DNA of 47,018 bases from Gemmatimonadaceae bacterium (GTDB lineage Bacteria > Gemmatimonadota > Gemmatimonadetes > Gemmatimonadales > Gemmatimonadaceae): positions 1-47,018 of the forward strand of contig JABFXC010000048.1 of assembly GCA_013361935.1 (NCBI GenBank), read 5' to 3'. This document shows, piece by piece, positions 1-8,475 of the stretch (positions are counted from its first letter, which is position 1; the number at the start of each line of letters is the position of its first letter). A model generated the notes under the pieces. That model was not told the origin of the DNA and ran no database searches. It saw nothing but the letters and a program-made list of their open reading frames with translations. The translations under genes and the position numbers were made by a program.

Positions 1-113
1 CTGCGCACGACGCTCATGATCCGGCCGCGCGCGGCCGCCGTGCTCCGCACGCCCTCGCGCAGCGCGGCTCCGGCCGCGCGGGCGACTTCCTCCTCTCCTC
101 TCGATGGCTTCAC
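1..113 (-). CDS. partial hypothetical protein (N-terminus only)
   Basis: An open frame on the minus strand starts with GTG, overlapping the TGA stop of the upstream sigma factor by four bases (GTGA), and runs off the window edge. A GGAGGGAG stretch about six bases before the GTG is a good ribosome binding site. The visible residues begin VKPSRGEEEVARAAG and continue as an Ala/Arg-rich, helical-looking segment of 37 residues. Genes directly after an ECF sigma are often anti-sigma factors, but no zinc-binding His/Cys motif is visible in this short piece, so its function is unknown. The overlap, ribosome binding site and codon use support a real gene. Confidence 0.5.
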   Translation of the reverse strand, partial: MKPSRGEEEVARAAGAALREGVRSTAAARGRIMSVVR

Positions 114-697
114 GAATCTCCCTCCAGCAGCGCTCGCAGTCTCTCGCGGGCTCGCTTCACCCGCATCTTCAGCGCGGAAACTCCGGCGCCCGTGATCTCG
201 GCGATCGCCTCGTACTCCAGCTCCTCGACGTGCTTCAGGACGAAGGCCTCCCGCTGGTCGCGCGGCAGCGCGGCGAGCGCGCGCTCGACCTCCGCGCGCC
301 AGACTCCGTTGTCGGCCTGATCCCGCGTCACCGCCGAGCCCAGCGCGTGCTCGTCCTCAATGAAGGTCTTTCCGTAGCGAACGCGACGTCCGATCGCGGT
401 CCGGCAGCGGTTGACGAGGATCCTCGTCAACCAGGGACCGAACTGCTCACGTTCCTCGTATCGTCCCAACGCCCGATAGGCGCGAACGAAGGCGTCCTGC
501 ACCGCTTCCTCGGCATCCTCGGCGCTGCCGAGCAGACGGGTCGCGATCCGCAGGCAGCGCTCGTGATGGCGGTCGACGAGCCCCGCGAACGCCTCGACGT
601 CACCCTCGAGCACGCGCTGCACGAGCGCGGCGTCGGTCGGCTGCACACTCGACGACAACCCGGGCGTCGCGGGCCGCGTCACACCCTGCGGCGTCAT
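110..697 (-). CDS. ECF-family RNA polymerase sigma factor
   Basis: This 195-residue protein would direct RNA polymerase to a specific promoter set. Region 2 covers about residues 32-105, with the core pattern SAEDAEEAVQDAFVRAYRAL. Region 4 covers about 140-190 and includes a LPRDQREAFVLKHVEEL segment and a helix-turn-helix that ends in a basic RVKRARERLR stretch. The length is normal for the family. The ATG at 697 is chosen because GGAGGAG lies eight bases upstream and because it overlaps the stop of the TPR gene by four bases (ATGA). An upstream in-frame extension is possible, but its sequence is Arg-rich and looks like antisense of the TPR gene. It belongs to a tight minus-strand operon with the TPR protein and a following partial gene. 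The regulon is unknown. Confidence 0.9.
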   Translation of the reverse strand: MTPQGVTRPATPGLSSSVQPTDAALVQRVLEGDVEAFAGLVDRHHERCLRIATRLLGSAEDAEEAVQDAFVRAYRALGRYEEREQFGPWLTRILVNRCRTAIGRRVRYGKTFIEDEHALGSAVTRDQADNGVWRAEVERALAALPRDQREAFVLKHVEELEYEAIAEITGAGVSALKMRVKRARERLRALLEGDS

Positions 698-1011
698 GCG
701 ATCTCCTCCAGCCGCTCCTCGAGCTCCGCGACCAGTCCGGCGTGACCGAACCGGCGCGCCGCGGCGATCCCCCGCGCCAGCGCCTCGCGCGCCTCGTCGT
801 CGCGCCCCAGCGCGATCCGGCACTCGGCCAGCCGCTGCCAGCCGTTGCCCTCGTCCTCGTGCTGGCCGAGATACGTCTCCAGCTGGGCGGCGGCCTCCTC
901 GTGCAGTCCCGCCTTCATCGCCTCGTTGGCGAGCCCGAACCGCGCGAGCGCGTTGTTCGGGCTCTTCGCGACCATCGCGCGGAATGTGTCGAGCCTGGAG
1001 GCGTTGGACAT
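694..1011 (-). CDS. small tetratricopeptide-repeat protein
   Basis: This 105-residue protein is made almost entirely of TPR-like helical hairpins: about residues 15-47 (NNALARFGLANEAMKAGLHE) and 50-85 (EGNGWQRLAECRIALGRDDE), with the alternating small and aromatic residues typical of the fold. There is no signal peptide, so it is probably a cytosolic interaction module. The start has AGG about nine bases upstream. It begins 12 bases after the hydrolase stop and overlaps the sigma factor start by four bases, so it is probably co-translated with the sigma factor. It might act as a partner of the sigma factor, but that is only inferred from position. Confidence 0.8.
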   Translation of the reverse strand: MSNASRLDTFRAMVAKSPNNALARFGLANEAMKAGLHEEAAAQLETYLGQHEDEGNGWQRLAECRIALGRDDEAREALARGIAAARRFGHAGLVAELEERLEEIA

Positions 1012-1023
1012 GGGGACGACCTG

Positions 1024-1845
1024 TCAGCGGGCGAGGAGCGCGTCGATCGCCGCGGCGACGCGCTCGGGTGATTCCTCGGGAAGAAAGTGGCGCGCGTCAG
1101 GCAGCACGTCGAGGGTCGCGCCGGCGATCGTGTCTCGCAGGCGCTCGCCGATGCTCGGCGGAAGAAAAGGGTCGTGCGCCCCGACGATCACCGCGGTGGG
1201 CGCGACGACGTCCTTCAGCCGCGCGGCGAACCCCATCGTGTCGCGCGCGTTGAGCGCCGCCATGTGCGCGAAGAGCGCGTCGCGTCCCTCGATGCTCGCG
1301 AAGGGACGGACGTACTGCTCCACGGAGTGCGCGCCGCGCGTCGTGTCCGCGTAGCCGCGCAGCAGGTCGGTGCGCAGCACCGAGAGCACCCAGAGCGGCG
1401 GGAGGTAGCGCGTCAGCGGGAGCATCGCGCGGGCGAGCTTCACGTCGCGCGTCGGCCACTCGTCGAAGCCGACGCTGTTGACGAGGCACATCCGCGAGAC
1501 GCGGGTCGGCGCGTGCACCGCCATCCACTGCGCGACGCCGCCGCCGATGTCGTGCCCGACCACGCACGCGTAGTTGATGCCTAACGCGTCGAGCAGCGCG
1601 ACGGTCCGCTCGCCGTGGCCGCAGATCGAGACGTCGCGCCCGAGCGGCCGGTCGCTCCGCCCGAAGCCGAGAAGATCCACCACCACCAGCCGGCGCCCGC
1701 CGCCGAGCAGGGGAACGACCTCGGACCAGAGGTGCGAGGACGTCGGAAAGCCGTGCAGGAAGACGACGGGCTCCCCCGCGCCGCGGGTTCCCGCGGCGTA
1801 ACAGTAGAGGCGCGCGCCCCCCAGATCGATGAACTCTCCACGCAT
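1024..1845 (-). CDS. alpha/beta hydrolase, haloalkane dehalogenase/epoxide hydrolase-like
   Basis: A 273-residue alpha/beta hydrolase. The oxyanion-hole motif HGFP is at residues 31-34. The nucleophile elbow GHDIGG puts Asp99 where lipases carry Ser, as in dehalogenases and epoxide hydrolases. The likely acid is Asp225 in GAHDPF and the base His253 in DARHFLPEE. The substrate cannot be read from sequence: the dehalogenase Trp next to the nucleophile is not seen, and I could not confirm the two cap-domain tyrosines of epoxide hydrolases. I chose the ATG at 1845, just before the first beta strand; an in-frame GTG at 1896 would add 17 residues. Neither has a clear ribosome binding site. It is the first gene of the minus-strand operon leading to the sigma factor. 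Leu-88 is a TTA codon inside the recurrent octamer. Confidence 0.85.
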   Translation of the reverse strand: MRGEFIDLGGARLYCYAAGTRGAGEPVVFLHGFPTSSHLWSEVVPLLGGGRRLVVVDLLGFGRSDRPLGRDVSICGHGERTVALLDALGINYACVVGHDIGGGVAQWMAVHAPTRVSRMCLVNSVGFDEWPTRDVKLARAMLPLTRYLPPLWVLSVLRTDLLRGYADTTRGAHSVEQYVRPFASIEGRDALFAHMAALNARDTMGFAARLKDVVAPTAVIVGAHDPFLPPSIGERLRDTIAGATLDVLPDARHFLPEESPERVAAAIDALLAR

Positions 1846-2063
1846 GGCGCCGAAGATGGCCGCCCGCGCGGGGGAAGGGAATGTGTGCCCGCTCACCGAC
1901 GCCGCCGCGACTTCGTCGCAGGATGGGCCTTAATCGCGGCCCCGCCTCTGGCGCCCGGCGTGAAATTCGCTATCGTTACGCGCCTGCCGTCCGAGGTGCC
2001 GCACCCGTTGGAGCGACGTCGGTATCACGTTGTCCCTCAACACGTTAACGCGAGCGCCCGCAA

Positions 2064-3227
2064 GTGACCGTTCCCGCCCAGCCTCTCAGCCCGGGTAGCC
2101 TCACCCAGGCGCCGCTCACGGGTCTGACCCCCACTCCGGCACCCCCGGAGCCAGTGCCGTTTCCGGTGAGCTGGCTGCTGGAGAACGCGTCAGCTCCGAT
2201 ACAGTGTCGCGCCATAACAGAGGTGGCACGCCTCGGCGGACCCGTCGCCGACGCCGTCTCCAGGCTCCCGTACACCTATCCGCCAGCCCTCCTCCTCGCC
2301 GTCACCCAGGGTGTCGACGGAACCTGGAACCACTGCATGCTCGGCATCCCGTCCGCGCGCGCCGAGCGCTTCGAGGGAGTGGGGACGATCCCCGCCGTCC
2401 GCCGCCTCCTCGAGTACGGCTGGGATCGCGAGTCGCCCCCGATCGCCCACGCCCGCCGGATCCTCTTCCGGCTCCTCGCCGAGGACGACGATCCGGCGTA
2501 CCTGTACGAGCTGGCGGGGAAGGGAACCCCGGAACACGAGACGGTCGTCCGCGGTCGCGCGCTTCTCCGCGAGGGCGCGGCCGCGGTCCTCGCGCAGGCC
2601 GGCTACGAGAGCGATCCGCGGCTTCGCGGCGCGGCCCGACGCATCATGGAGCGCGTCACCGCCTATCTGCGCTCCCCGCTCGCCGAGAAGCCCTTCATCC
2701 GCATCGGGAACCAGCACGCGCTCGCCGCCGAGGCGACGCCGCCGTCGATCTACACGCTGCAGATGCTCGCCTACATGCCCCTCTTCCGCAGCGAGAACTA
2801 CGAGCTGCTCGAGGTGCTGTACTCGCATCTGACGCAGCCCCTCCCGCGCACGGAAGCGGTGCAGGTGGTCGGCAAGAAGGTCGTGCCGATGCCGCATCTC
2901 GTGCTCGGCGATCACCTGCCGCATCGCAACGCCGCCGACGCCGATGTGCCCTTCGCGCTCGTCTGGCTCGAGCTCATGGCCCGACTCGGCTTCCTGCGGC
3001 GCAACGAGAACTGGTCCAGGCTGTTCGAGCGGTTCCTCGACGATCGCGACGAGCGCGGCGTGTGGCATCCCCACAAGGGGATGGCCACGGCGCGGAGCTC
3101 CAACCCGTTCGTCTGGTCGTCGTATCCGCTCGAGGCGAACATGGCCGGCGAGGATCGCTGGAGCGACGCCACCTTCCGCCTGGGGCTCATCGCGCGGCTC
3201 GCCGGCCGGCCCATCGAGCCGGTCTGA
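2064..3227 (+). CDS. terpene-cyclase-like alpha-toroid protein, function unknown
   Basis: A 387-residue protein with a Pro-rich N-terminus (about residues 8-33), followed by a WLLENASAPIQCRAITEVARL segment. That segment resembles the repeats of squalene/hopene cyclase-fold proteins found as stand-alone, non-cyclase genes in many bacteria. A W-H-P-H cluster at 334-337 and a WSSYPLE stretch near the end fit such a helical toroid. The DxDD motif of true hopene cyclases is not visible, so a cyclase activity should not be assumed. The start is a GTG without a good ribosome binding site and could be wrong by some residues. An alpha/beta hydrolase follows after 26 bases on the same strand. The fold call is moderate and the function unknown. 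Confidence 0.65.
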   Translation: MTVPAQPLSPGSLTQAPLTGLTPTPAPPEPVPFPVSWLLENASAPIQCRAITEVARLGGPVADAVSRLPYTYPPALLLAVTQGVDGTWNHCMLGIPSARAERFEGVGTIPAVRRLLEYGWDRESPPIAHARRILFRLLAEDDDPAYLYELAGKGTPEHETVVRGRALLREGAAAVLAQAGYESDPRLRGAARRIMERVTAYLRSPLAEKPFIRIGNQHALAAEATPPSIYTLQMLAYMPLFRSENYELLEVLYSHLTQPLPRTEAVQVVGKKVVPMPHLVLGDHLPHRNAADADVPFALVWLELMARLGFLRRNENWSRLFERFLDDRDERGVWHPHKGMATARSSNPFVWSSYPLEANMAGEDRWSDATFRLGLIARLAGRPIEPV

Positions 3228-3253
3228 CACGGCATCGGCTCCCGCCGGAGCGG

Positions 3254-4120
3254 ATGTATCCGGCGGGCGAAGGCGGGATCGCCTCACGCTTTCTGACGCT
3301 TTCCTCCGGCGAGCGCGTCCACGTCATCGAGGCGGGGCCCGCCGACGGGGTGCCGGTGCTCCTCTGTCACGGCTGGGGTGCCTGCGTGTACGCCTGGTCG
3401 GCGATCCTCCCCGCGCTCGTCGCCGGCGGATGCCGGGTGCTCGCGCCCGACCTCCGCGGCCACGGTCGCACCGACGAGAGCGACGCACGGTCGGCGTACA
3501 CCACGCCGGGGATGACCGCGCACCTCGCCGCGATCGTGGACGCGCTGGGGATCGACCGCCCCGTAGTCGTCGGCCATTCCATGAGCGGCCGCATCGCGCT
3601 GGAGTACGCGATGGTCGCTCCGAACCTCGTCCGCGGCCTCGTGCTCCTCGCCCCCATCGGCGTCGGCTCGCTGCGCTGGTTCATGCGCTGGACCGCGCCC
3701 CTCCTCGCGTTAGGCGCGCGGCTCGGGCCCATCGCGATCCCGCGCTGGGTCATCCGCGTCGTCGCCGGGGCGGCGACGGGACGGCTGCGGCGCCCGAGCG
3801 CGCGCGACATCGACGAGTACTGGGCGCCGTCGCAGTGGAGGAAGTTCGGCCGGGCGATCCACCGCCTGCTCATCCACTTCGACTGGAGCGCGCTTCCGCC
3901 GGATCGCATCGCGCGGCTCCCCTTTCCCGTCGCGGTGGTCCTCGGCGAGCTCGATCCGCTCGTCGTGATCGACGGGCGCGAGACCTTCGCGGCGCGACTC
4001 GCGCCGCAGCGCGTCGTCACGGTCGCCCGCGCGGGGCACATCGTCACCGACGAGATCCCCGGCGTGGCGAGCGAGGAGATCCTCCGCCTGGTGGCCGGTT
4101 TGGTCGCCACACGCGACTAA
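3254..4120 (+). CDS. alpha/beta hydrolase (serine nucleophile)
   Basis: This 288-residue hydrolase has HGWG (residues 39-42) for the oxyanion hole, the nucleophile elbow GHSMSG with Ser109, Asp234 in GELDPL and His262 in AGHIV: a complete Ser-Asp-His triad. No signal peptide is seen, so it is probably cytosolic. Substrate specificity cannot be inferred; esterase, lactonase or peroxidase-type activities occur in this superfamily. GGAG eight bases before the ATG supports this start. It follows the toroid-like protein by 26 bases and is likely co-transcribed with it. Leu153 is a TTA codon within the octamer CGTTAGGC at 3708-3715. Confidence 0.88.
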   Translation: MYPAGEGGIASRFLTLSSGERVHVIEAGPADGVPVLLCHGWGACVYAWSAILPALVAGGCRVLAPDLRGHGRTDESDARSAYTTPGMTAHLAAIVDALGIDRPVVVGHSMSGRIALEYAMVAPNLVRGLVLLAPIGVGSLRWFMRWTAPLLALGARLGPIAIPRWVIRVVAGAATGRLRRPSARDIDEYWAPSQWRKFGRAIHRLLIHFDWSALPPDRIARLPFPVAVVLGELDPLVVIDGRETFAARLAPQRVVTVARAGHIVTDEIPGVASEEILRLVAGLVATRD

Positions 4121-4464
4121 AAAAGCGCCGCGAGGTGGCGACGCGCGTGACGACCCGCTAGATTTCATCGTCGAGAACACGAACAGCTTGGAAGACGGGT
4201 GAGGCGCGGGGCAGACGCTCCGCGCGCGCGGATCGCGATCCGCGAGCACCGTCCCGACCGGCCGCTGACGCGGATGTCGGGCGCACGAGACGCCGCACAC
4301 GGCCCCCGTCGGGCCGATCCGAGAGCGACGCTCGCCGCGAGGCTTCGAAGCACCGCATCGAGAATGGACATCGGCCATCGGCCGCGCTCATCGCGCGGGA
4401 TGGTCGTGCGCGCGGTCCGGGAGCGGTCCCGGGTCAGCGGCCCCGCGCGCCGAGACGGAGACAC
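4121..4464 (+). other. 344-base intergenic leader before the helicase gene
   Basis: No gene is supported here. TAGATT near 4158 could be a -10 element, which would give the helicase a leader of almost 300 bases. A small hairpin (CGGGA-gcgg-TCCCG) lies near 4423-4436, shortly before the start codon. Long structured leaders are known for some cold-responsive RNA helicase genes such as E. coli deaD; here this is only a possibility. Confidence 0.35.
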
Positions 4465-5670
4465 ATGGAGCAGAGCGGCAATGCCGGGCAGGAGCCCGGG
4501 AATCGCGCGGACGAGCCGCGCGACGAGCAGTCCACCACCTTCGAGGCCCTCGGCCTCGCCCCCGAAGTCCTCACCGCGGTACGCGCCCAGGGATACGAAC
4601 GCCCCACCCCCATCCAGGCCGAAGCGATCCCGCTCGCCATCAAGGGCCGCGACCTGATCGGTCTCGCCCAGACAGGAACGGGCAAGACCGCGGCGTTCAC
4701 CCTTCCGATGGTCGACCGCCTGCTGCGCGGCCCGCGTCGCACCCGCGCGCTCGTGCTGACGCCCACGCGCGAGCTCGCGATGCAGGTGGAGGCGAGCGTG
4801 AAGCTCTACGCCGCCGGCTCGGGACTCGAGGCGGTCGCGGTGTTCGGCGGCGTGCCGATCGATCCGCAGGAGAAGAAGCTTCGCGCCGGCGTCGACATCG
4901 TCGTCGCCACGCCGGGCCGCCTCATCGATCACCTCGAGCGGCAGAACGTCGTCTTCGACGATCTCGAGATGCTCGTCCTCGACGAGGCCGATCGCATGCT
5001 CGACATGGGCTTCGCGCCGCAGATCAACCGCATCGTCGCGCAGCTCCCCTCGTACCGGCAGACGCTGCTCTTCAGCGCGACCATGCCCCCCGAGGTCGAA
5101 GCCCTCGCCCGCAAGTACCTGCGCCGCCCGAAGGTCGTGCAGATCGGCCGCCGCTCGGGCGCGGCGAACACCGTCACACACGCGGTCTATCCCGTGCCGC
5201 GCGAGCGGAAGAGCGATCTCCTCGTCAACCTGCTCAAGGACATCACCTCCGACACGGTGCTCGTCTTCACGCGCACCAAGCACGGCGCGGACAAGGTCGT
5301 GCGCAACCTGGAGAAGGCGGGCATCCGCGCCACGGCGATGCACGCCGACAAGAGCCAGTCGCAGCGCACCCGCGCGCTCGAGGACTTCAAGAGCGGCAAG
5401 ATCAACGTCCTCGTCGCGACCGACATCGCGCAGCGCGGCCTCGACATCTCGGGGATCACGCACGTCATCAACTACGACGTGCCGCAGCAGGCGGAGGACT
5501 ACGTGCACCGCATCGGCCGCACGGGACGCGCCGCCTCCACCGGCGACGCGTTCACCTTCATGTCGCCGGACGAGATCGCGATGGTCCGCACGATCGAGCG
5601 CGTGATCGGCGCCCCGATCCCGCGGATCTCGGTCCCGGGCTACGACTTCGGCACCGCCGCCGCGGATTGA
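4465..5670 (+). CDS. DEAD-box ATP-dependent RNA helicase, RhlE/DeaD type
   Basis: A 401-residue cytosolic RNA helicase that would unwind RNA in ribosome assembly or mRNA turnover. All core motifs are visible: the F..LGL and Q motif near residues 26-51, Walker A AQTGTGKT (68-75), PTREL (100-104), TPGRL (149-153), DEAD (173-176) and SAT (204-206). The C-terminal RecA domain carries VATDIAQRGLDISG and HRIGRTGRA. The usual basic C-terminal tail is very short, so it is a minimal-core helicase. The ATG has GGAG five bases upstream. It is monocistronic, preceded by a 344-base gap and followed by a perfect 10-bp terminator hairpin. Confidence 0.95.
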   Translation: MEQSGNAGQEPGNRADEPRDEQSTTFEALGLAPEVLTAVRAQGYERPTPIQAEAIPLAIKGRDLIGLAQTGTGKTAAFTLPMVDRLLRGPRRTRALVLTPTRELAMQVEASVKLYAAGSGLEAVAVFGGVPIDPQEKKLRAGVDIVVATPGRLIDHLERQNVVFDDLEMLVLDEADRMLDMGFAPQINRIVAQLPSYRQTLLFSATMPPEVEALARKYLRRPKVVQIGRRSGAANTVTHAVYPVPRERKSDLLVNLLKDITSDTVLVFTRTKHGADKVVRNLEKAGIRATAMHADKSQSQRTRALEDFKSGKINVLVATDIAQRGLDISGITHVINYDVPQQAEDYVHRIGRTGRAASTGDAFTFMSPDEIAMVRTIERVIGAPIPRISVPGYDFGTAAAD

Positions 5671-5738
5671 CGCGGCAATGACGCGCGTCGCCTGACCATC
5701 GAGTCAGGGCTCGACGACAATCGATCGAAATCTTCACG

Positions 5739-5769
5739 GGCCGGGATTTGCGCCAAGCGAATCCCGGCC
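5739..5769 (+). terminator. intrinsic terminator-like hairpin after the RNA helicase
   Basis: Perfect 10-bp arms GGCCGGGATT (5739-5748) and AATCCCGGCC (5760-5769) with an 11-base loop, followed by GTTGTTT. It lies 68 bases after the helicase stop and just before the first antiporter, so it probably separates the two transcription units. Confidence 0.75.
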
Positions 5770-5782
5770 GTTGTTTGCGCCA

Positions 5783-7033
5783 ATGCGCGACTCTCTCATC
5801 CTCGTCCTCGTCGTCGCCGCGAGCTACCTCGCCGCGCGGGTCGCCTTCGAGTGGCTCGCGCGACGATTCGTCATCGTGTCCGGCGCCGAATACCTGCTGC
5901 TGGGCATCCTGCTCGGACCGCAGCTTTCGGGGATCCTCTCGCGCGAGACGGTCGAGAGCTTCGCGCCGATCGCGACGCTCGGGCTCGGATGGATGGGCGC
6001 GCTCATCGGCGCGCAGCTCGTGCTCCACCGGCTCGTCCGCATTCCCGCGGTGCTTTATCGCGTCGCACTCGTCGAGAGCCTGCTCACCCTCGCCTTCGTC
6101 GCCGCGCTGCTCGCCGCCGCGCTCTTTCTCGGCTTCGACGTCACCCGCGGCGAGGCGATCGTCGCCGGCACCGCGCTCGGCGCGGTCGCCGTCGCCTCCG
6201 CGTCCGCGGGCGTGGCCGTCGTCGCGCGACAGCTCGGCAGGCGCAGCCCCGTCGTGCGGCAGCTCGAGGTCTCGACCGCCGCGAACGCGCTCGTCGCGGT
6301 CGTGACGTCGGGGATCCTCTTCGCGCTCGTGCATCGCACCCCGCCGAGCGTCGGACGACCGCTCACCGCCACCGAGTGGGCCGTCGTGACGATCGCCATC
6401 GGCGTCGTCGGCGGCACGCTCTTCCACCTCTTCGTCGGCGAGGAGCGCAAGGTCGACCGGCTCTTCGTCTCGCTGGGGGGCGCCGTGATCCTCGTCAGCG
6501 GCGCGGCCACCTATCTGCGGCTGTCGCCACTGCTCGCCGCGGTCTGCTTCGGCGCGGTGCTCGCCAACACGACGCGCAACCGCGCGGAGATCGTCGCCGC
6601 GCTGGACCGCGTCGAGCGCCCGTTGTACTTCGCCCTCCTCGTCCTCGCCGGCGCCGCGTGGCGGCCGAGCGTTCGCGCCTGGACGCTCGTCGTCCTGCTC
6701 TTCCTCTGCACCCGCGTCGCGGCGAAGCTCGGCGGCGCGCGGCTCGCCGCCCGATGGAACGGAATGCTCCCCACGCTGGGCGACGACTGGGGACGCGGCC
6801 TGCTCGGCCAGGGCGGGCTCGCCATCGCCGTCGCGCTCAGCTACCTGTACCAGGACGAGGTGCCGCTGCCGAACCTCGTCTTCACCGCGGCCGTCGCGTC
6901 GGTGCTGCTCACCGACGTGCTCTCCGCGCGCTTCGTCCGCTCACTGCTTCGCGTCGATCTTCTCACGCCCGACGGCGCGGCGCGCCACGAGCCGAACGAC
7001 GCCGTCCGCGGGGCGGCCGCGAGCGAGGGCTGA
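5783..7033 (+). CDS. cation:proton antiporter (CPA2-like), first of a tandem pair
   Basis: A 416-residue polytopic membrane protein with about 11-12 hydrophobic helices and the Na_H_Exchanger layout. The N-terminal half has GAEYLLLGILLGP, matching the early 'GxLLGP' signature of CPA2 exchangers, and a GLGWMGALIGAQL segment follows. It probably exchanges Na+ or K+ for H+ across the inner membrane. The usual Asp pair of the ion site is not obvious in this copy, so transport activity is less certain than for its neighbour. The ATG at 5783 is preferred; an in-frame TTG at 5771 lies in the terminator tail. No ribosome binding site is visible. The next antiporter starts three bases after its stop. 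Confidence 0.8.
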   Translation: MRDSLILVLVVAASYLAARVAFEWLARRFVIVSGAEYLLLGILLGPQLSGILSRETVESFAPIATLGLGWMGALIGAQLVLHRLVRIPAVLYRVALVESLLTLAFVAALLAAALFLGFDVTRGEAIVAGTALGAVAVASASAGVAVVARQLGRRSPVVRQLEVSTAANALVAVVTSGILFALVHRTPPSVGRPLTATEWAVVTIAIGVVGGTLFHLFVGEERKVDRLFVSLGGAVILVSGAATYLRLSPLLAAVCFGAVLANTTRNRAEIVAALDRVERPLYFALLVLAGAAWRPSVRAWTLVVLLFLCTRVAAKLGGARLAARWNGMLPTLGDDWGRGLLGQGGLAIAVALSYLYQDEVPLPNLVFTAAVASVLLTDVLSARFVRSLLRVDLLTPDGAARHEPNDAVRGAAASEG

Positions 7034-7036
7034 CCG

Positions 7037-8362
7037 ATGCGCCGTCTCGTCATCCTCGCGCTGCTCTTCGGAGCGATGCAGCTCGTCCTGCCGCTCGGCG
7101 CGAGCGCGCACGGCTCGCAGTGGCTGCTGACGTTCGGCTTCCTGATCCTCGCCGCGTACAGCGTCGGTGAGCTCGCCGTGCTCGTCCGCCTCCCGAAGAT
7201 CACCGGCTACCTCGCGGCGGGGGTGCTCTTCGGCCCCTCGGTCTTCAACACCGTCACCGTCGACGCGATCGGCGAGCTGCGCCCGGTGAGCTCCCTCGCG
7301 ATCGCGCTCATCGCCTATCTCGCCGGCGCCGAGCTGCGCTGGGACGAGGTCCGGCGACGCGGCGTGACGATCGCCAAGATCCTCACCGCGGAGCTCGTGC
7401 TCGGTTTCATCGCGATCAGCGCGACGCTCGTTCTGCTCGGCGATCGACTGCCGTTTCTCGAGGGAACGTCGGGCGCATCACGGCTCGCCTTCGCGGTGCT
7501 CTTCGGGGCGATCGCGGTGGTGCACTCGCCGGCCGTCGTGATGGCGCTCCTCTCCGAGACGCGCGCGGGAGGACCGATCGCCCGCACCACGCTCGGCGTC
7601 GTCCTCGTCTCCGACGTGGTGGTGGTGGTGCTCTTCAGCGCGGTGCTCGCGATCACGCGCGCCGTCGTCCCGCCCACCGGGGCGAACGTCGCCGGCCTCT
7701 CGCTCGCGTCGATCGTCTGGGAGCTCGCCGGCGCGGTGTTCGTCGGCGCGCTGCTCGGAGGAGCGGTGGCGCTCTATCTCCGCTTCGTGAAGCATGAGCT
7801 CGTGCTCTTCGCGATCGTCGTCGCCTTCTTCGGAATGGTGATCGCGCAGCTCACGCACGTCGAGACGCTGCTCGCCCTGCTCACGGCCGGGTTCGTGACG
7901 GAGAACTTCTCTCGCCACGAGGACGGCGAGGCGATCCGCCACGCGATGGAGCGATCGGCGGCGCCGGTGTTCGTCGTCTTCTTCGCTCTCGCCGGCGCGG
8001 AGATGGGATTGCGCCAGGTCGCGCTGGTCTGGCCGCTCCTCATCCCGATCATCGCCGTGCGCACCGCGTCGCTCTGGGCGGGAACACGCGTCGGGGTGCG
8101 ATGGGCGAGCGCGCCGCGCGAGGCGCGCGATGTCTGGATGGGACTGGTCCCGCAGGCCGGTGTCGCGATCGGGCTCGCCGCCGCGGTCGGGCAGGCGTAT
8201 CCGGTGCGCGGCGCCCAGATGCGCACGCTCTTCCTCGCCGTCGTCGCGATCAATCAGGTGATCGGCCCGATCCTCTTCCGACTCGCCCTCAACCGCGGCG
8301 GGGAGATAGCCGGCGCGGCGGGGGAGCCGACTCCCGTCCAGCCGCACCGGGCCATTCGCTGA
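7037..8362 (+). CDS. cation:proton antiporter (Kef/CPA2-like), second of a tandem pair
   Basis: A 441-residue inner-membrane antiporter. Residues 1-25 look like a cleavable signal (LPLGASAHG), unusual but not unique for such exchangers. The first exchanger helices include LPKITGYLAAGVLFGPSVF, a clear CPA2 'ITGYLxAGxLxGP' motif. Later GVVLVSDVVVVVLF provides the Asp expected in the ion-binding unwound helix. No KTN/RCK nucleotide-binding domain follows, so regulation must differ from that of Kef K+ channels. It starts three bases after the first antiporter, consistent with translational coupling. The pair may form a heteromer or two paralogous exchangers for pH or Na+ homeostasis. Confidence 0.88.
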   Translation: MRRLVILALLFGAMQLVLPLGASAHGSQWLLTFGFLILAAYSVGELAVLVRLPKITGYLAAGVLFGPSVFNTVTVDAIGELRPVSSLAIALIAYLAGAELRWDEVRRRGVTIAKILTAELVLGFIAISATLVLLGDRLPFLEGTSGASRLAFAVLFGAIAVVHSPAVVMALLSETRAGGPIARTTLGVVLVSDVVVVVLFSAVLAITRAVVPPTGANVAGLSLASIVWELAGAVFVGALLGGAVALYLRFVKHELVLFAIVVAFFGMVIAQLTHVETLLALLTAGFVTENFSRHEDGEAIRHAMERSAAPVFVVFFALAGAEMGLRQVALVWPLLIPIIAVRTASLWAGTRVGVRWASAPREARDVWMGLVPQAGVAIGLAAAVGQAYPVRGAQMRTLFLAVVAINQVIGPILFRLALNRGGEIAGAAGEPTPVQPHRAIR

Positions 8363-8475
8363 TTCGGCGACGCGTCCCATCGCCCGCGCCCCACGCTCCC
8401 GCGCCGCGCAGAGCTCGAGCAGCACGCGGAGCTCGCGGCGGCGCGCGAAGGGATCGTCGGTGAGTGGCGGAAGCA

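Noticed and set aside
1897..2063. Divergent promoters between the hydrolase and the toroid-like gene
   Set aside because: No convincing -35/-10 pair with correct spacing could be found on either strand.
4165..5508. Long minus-strand open frame of 447 codons opposite the RNA helicase
   Set aside because: Its composition is the Arg/His/Asp/Val pattern of an antisense frame in GC-rich DNA, and the plus strand encodes a complete DEAD-box helicase.
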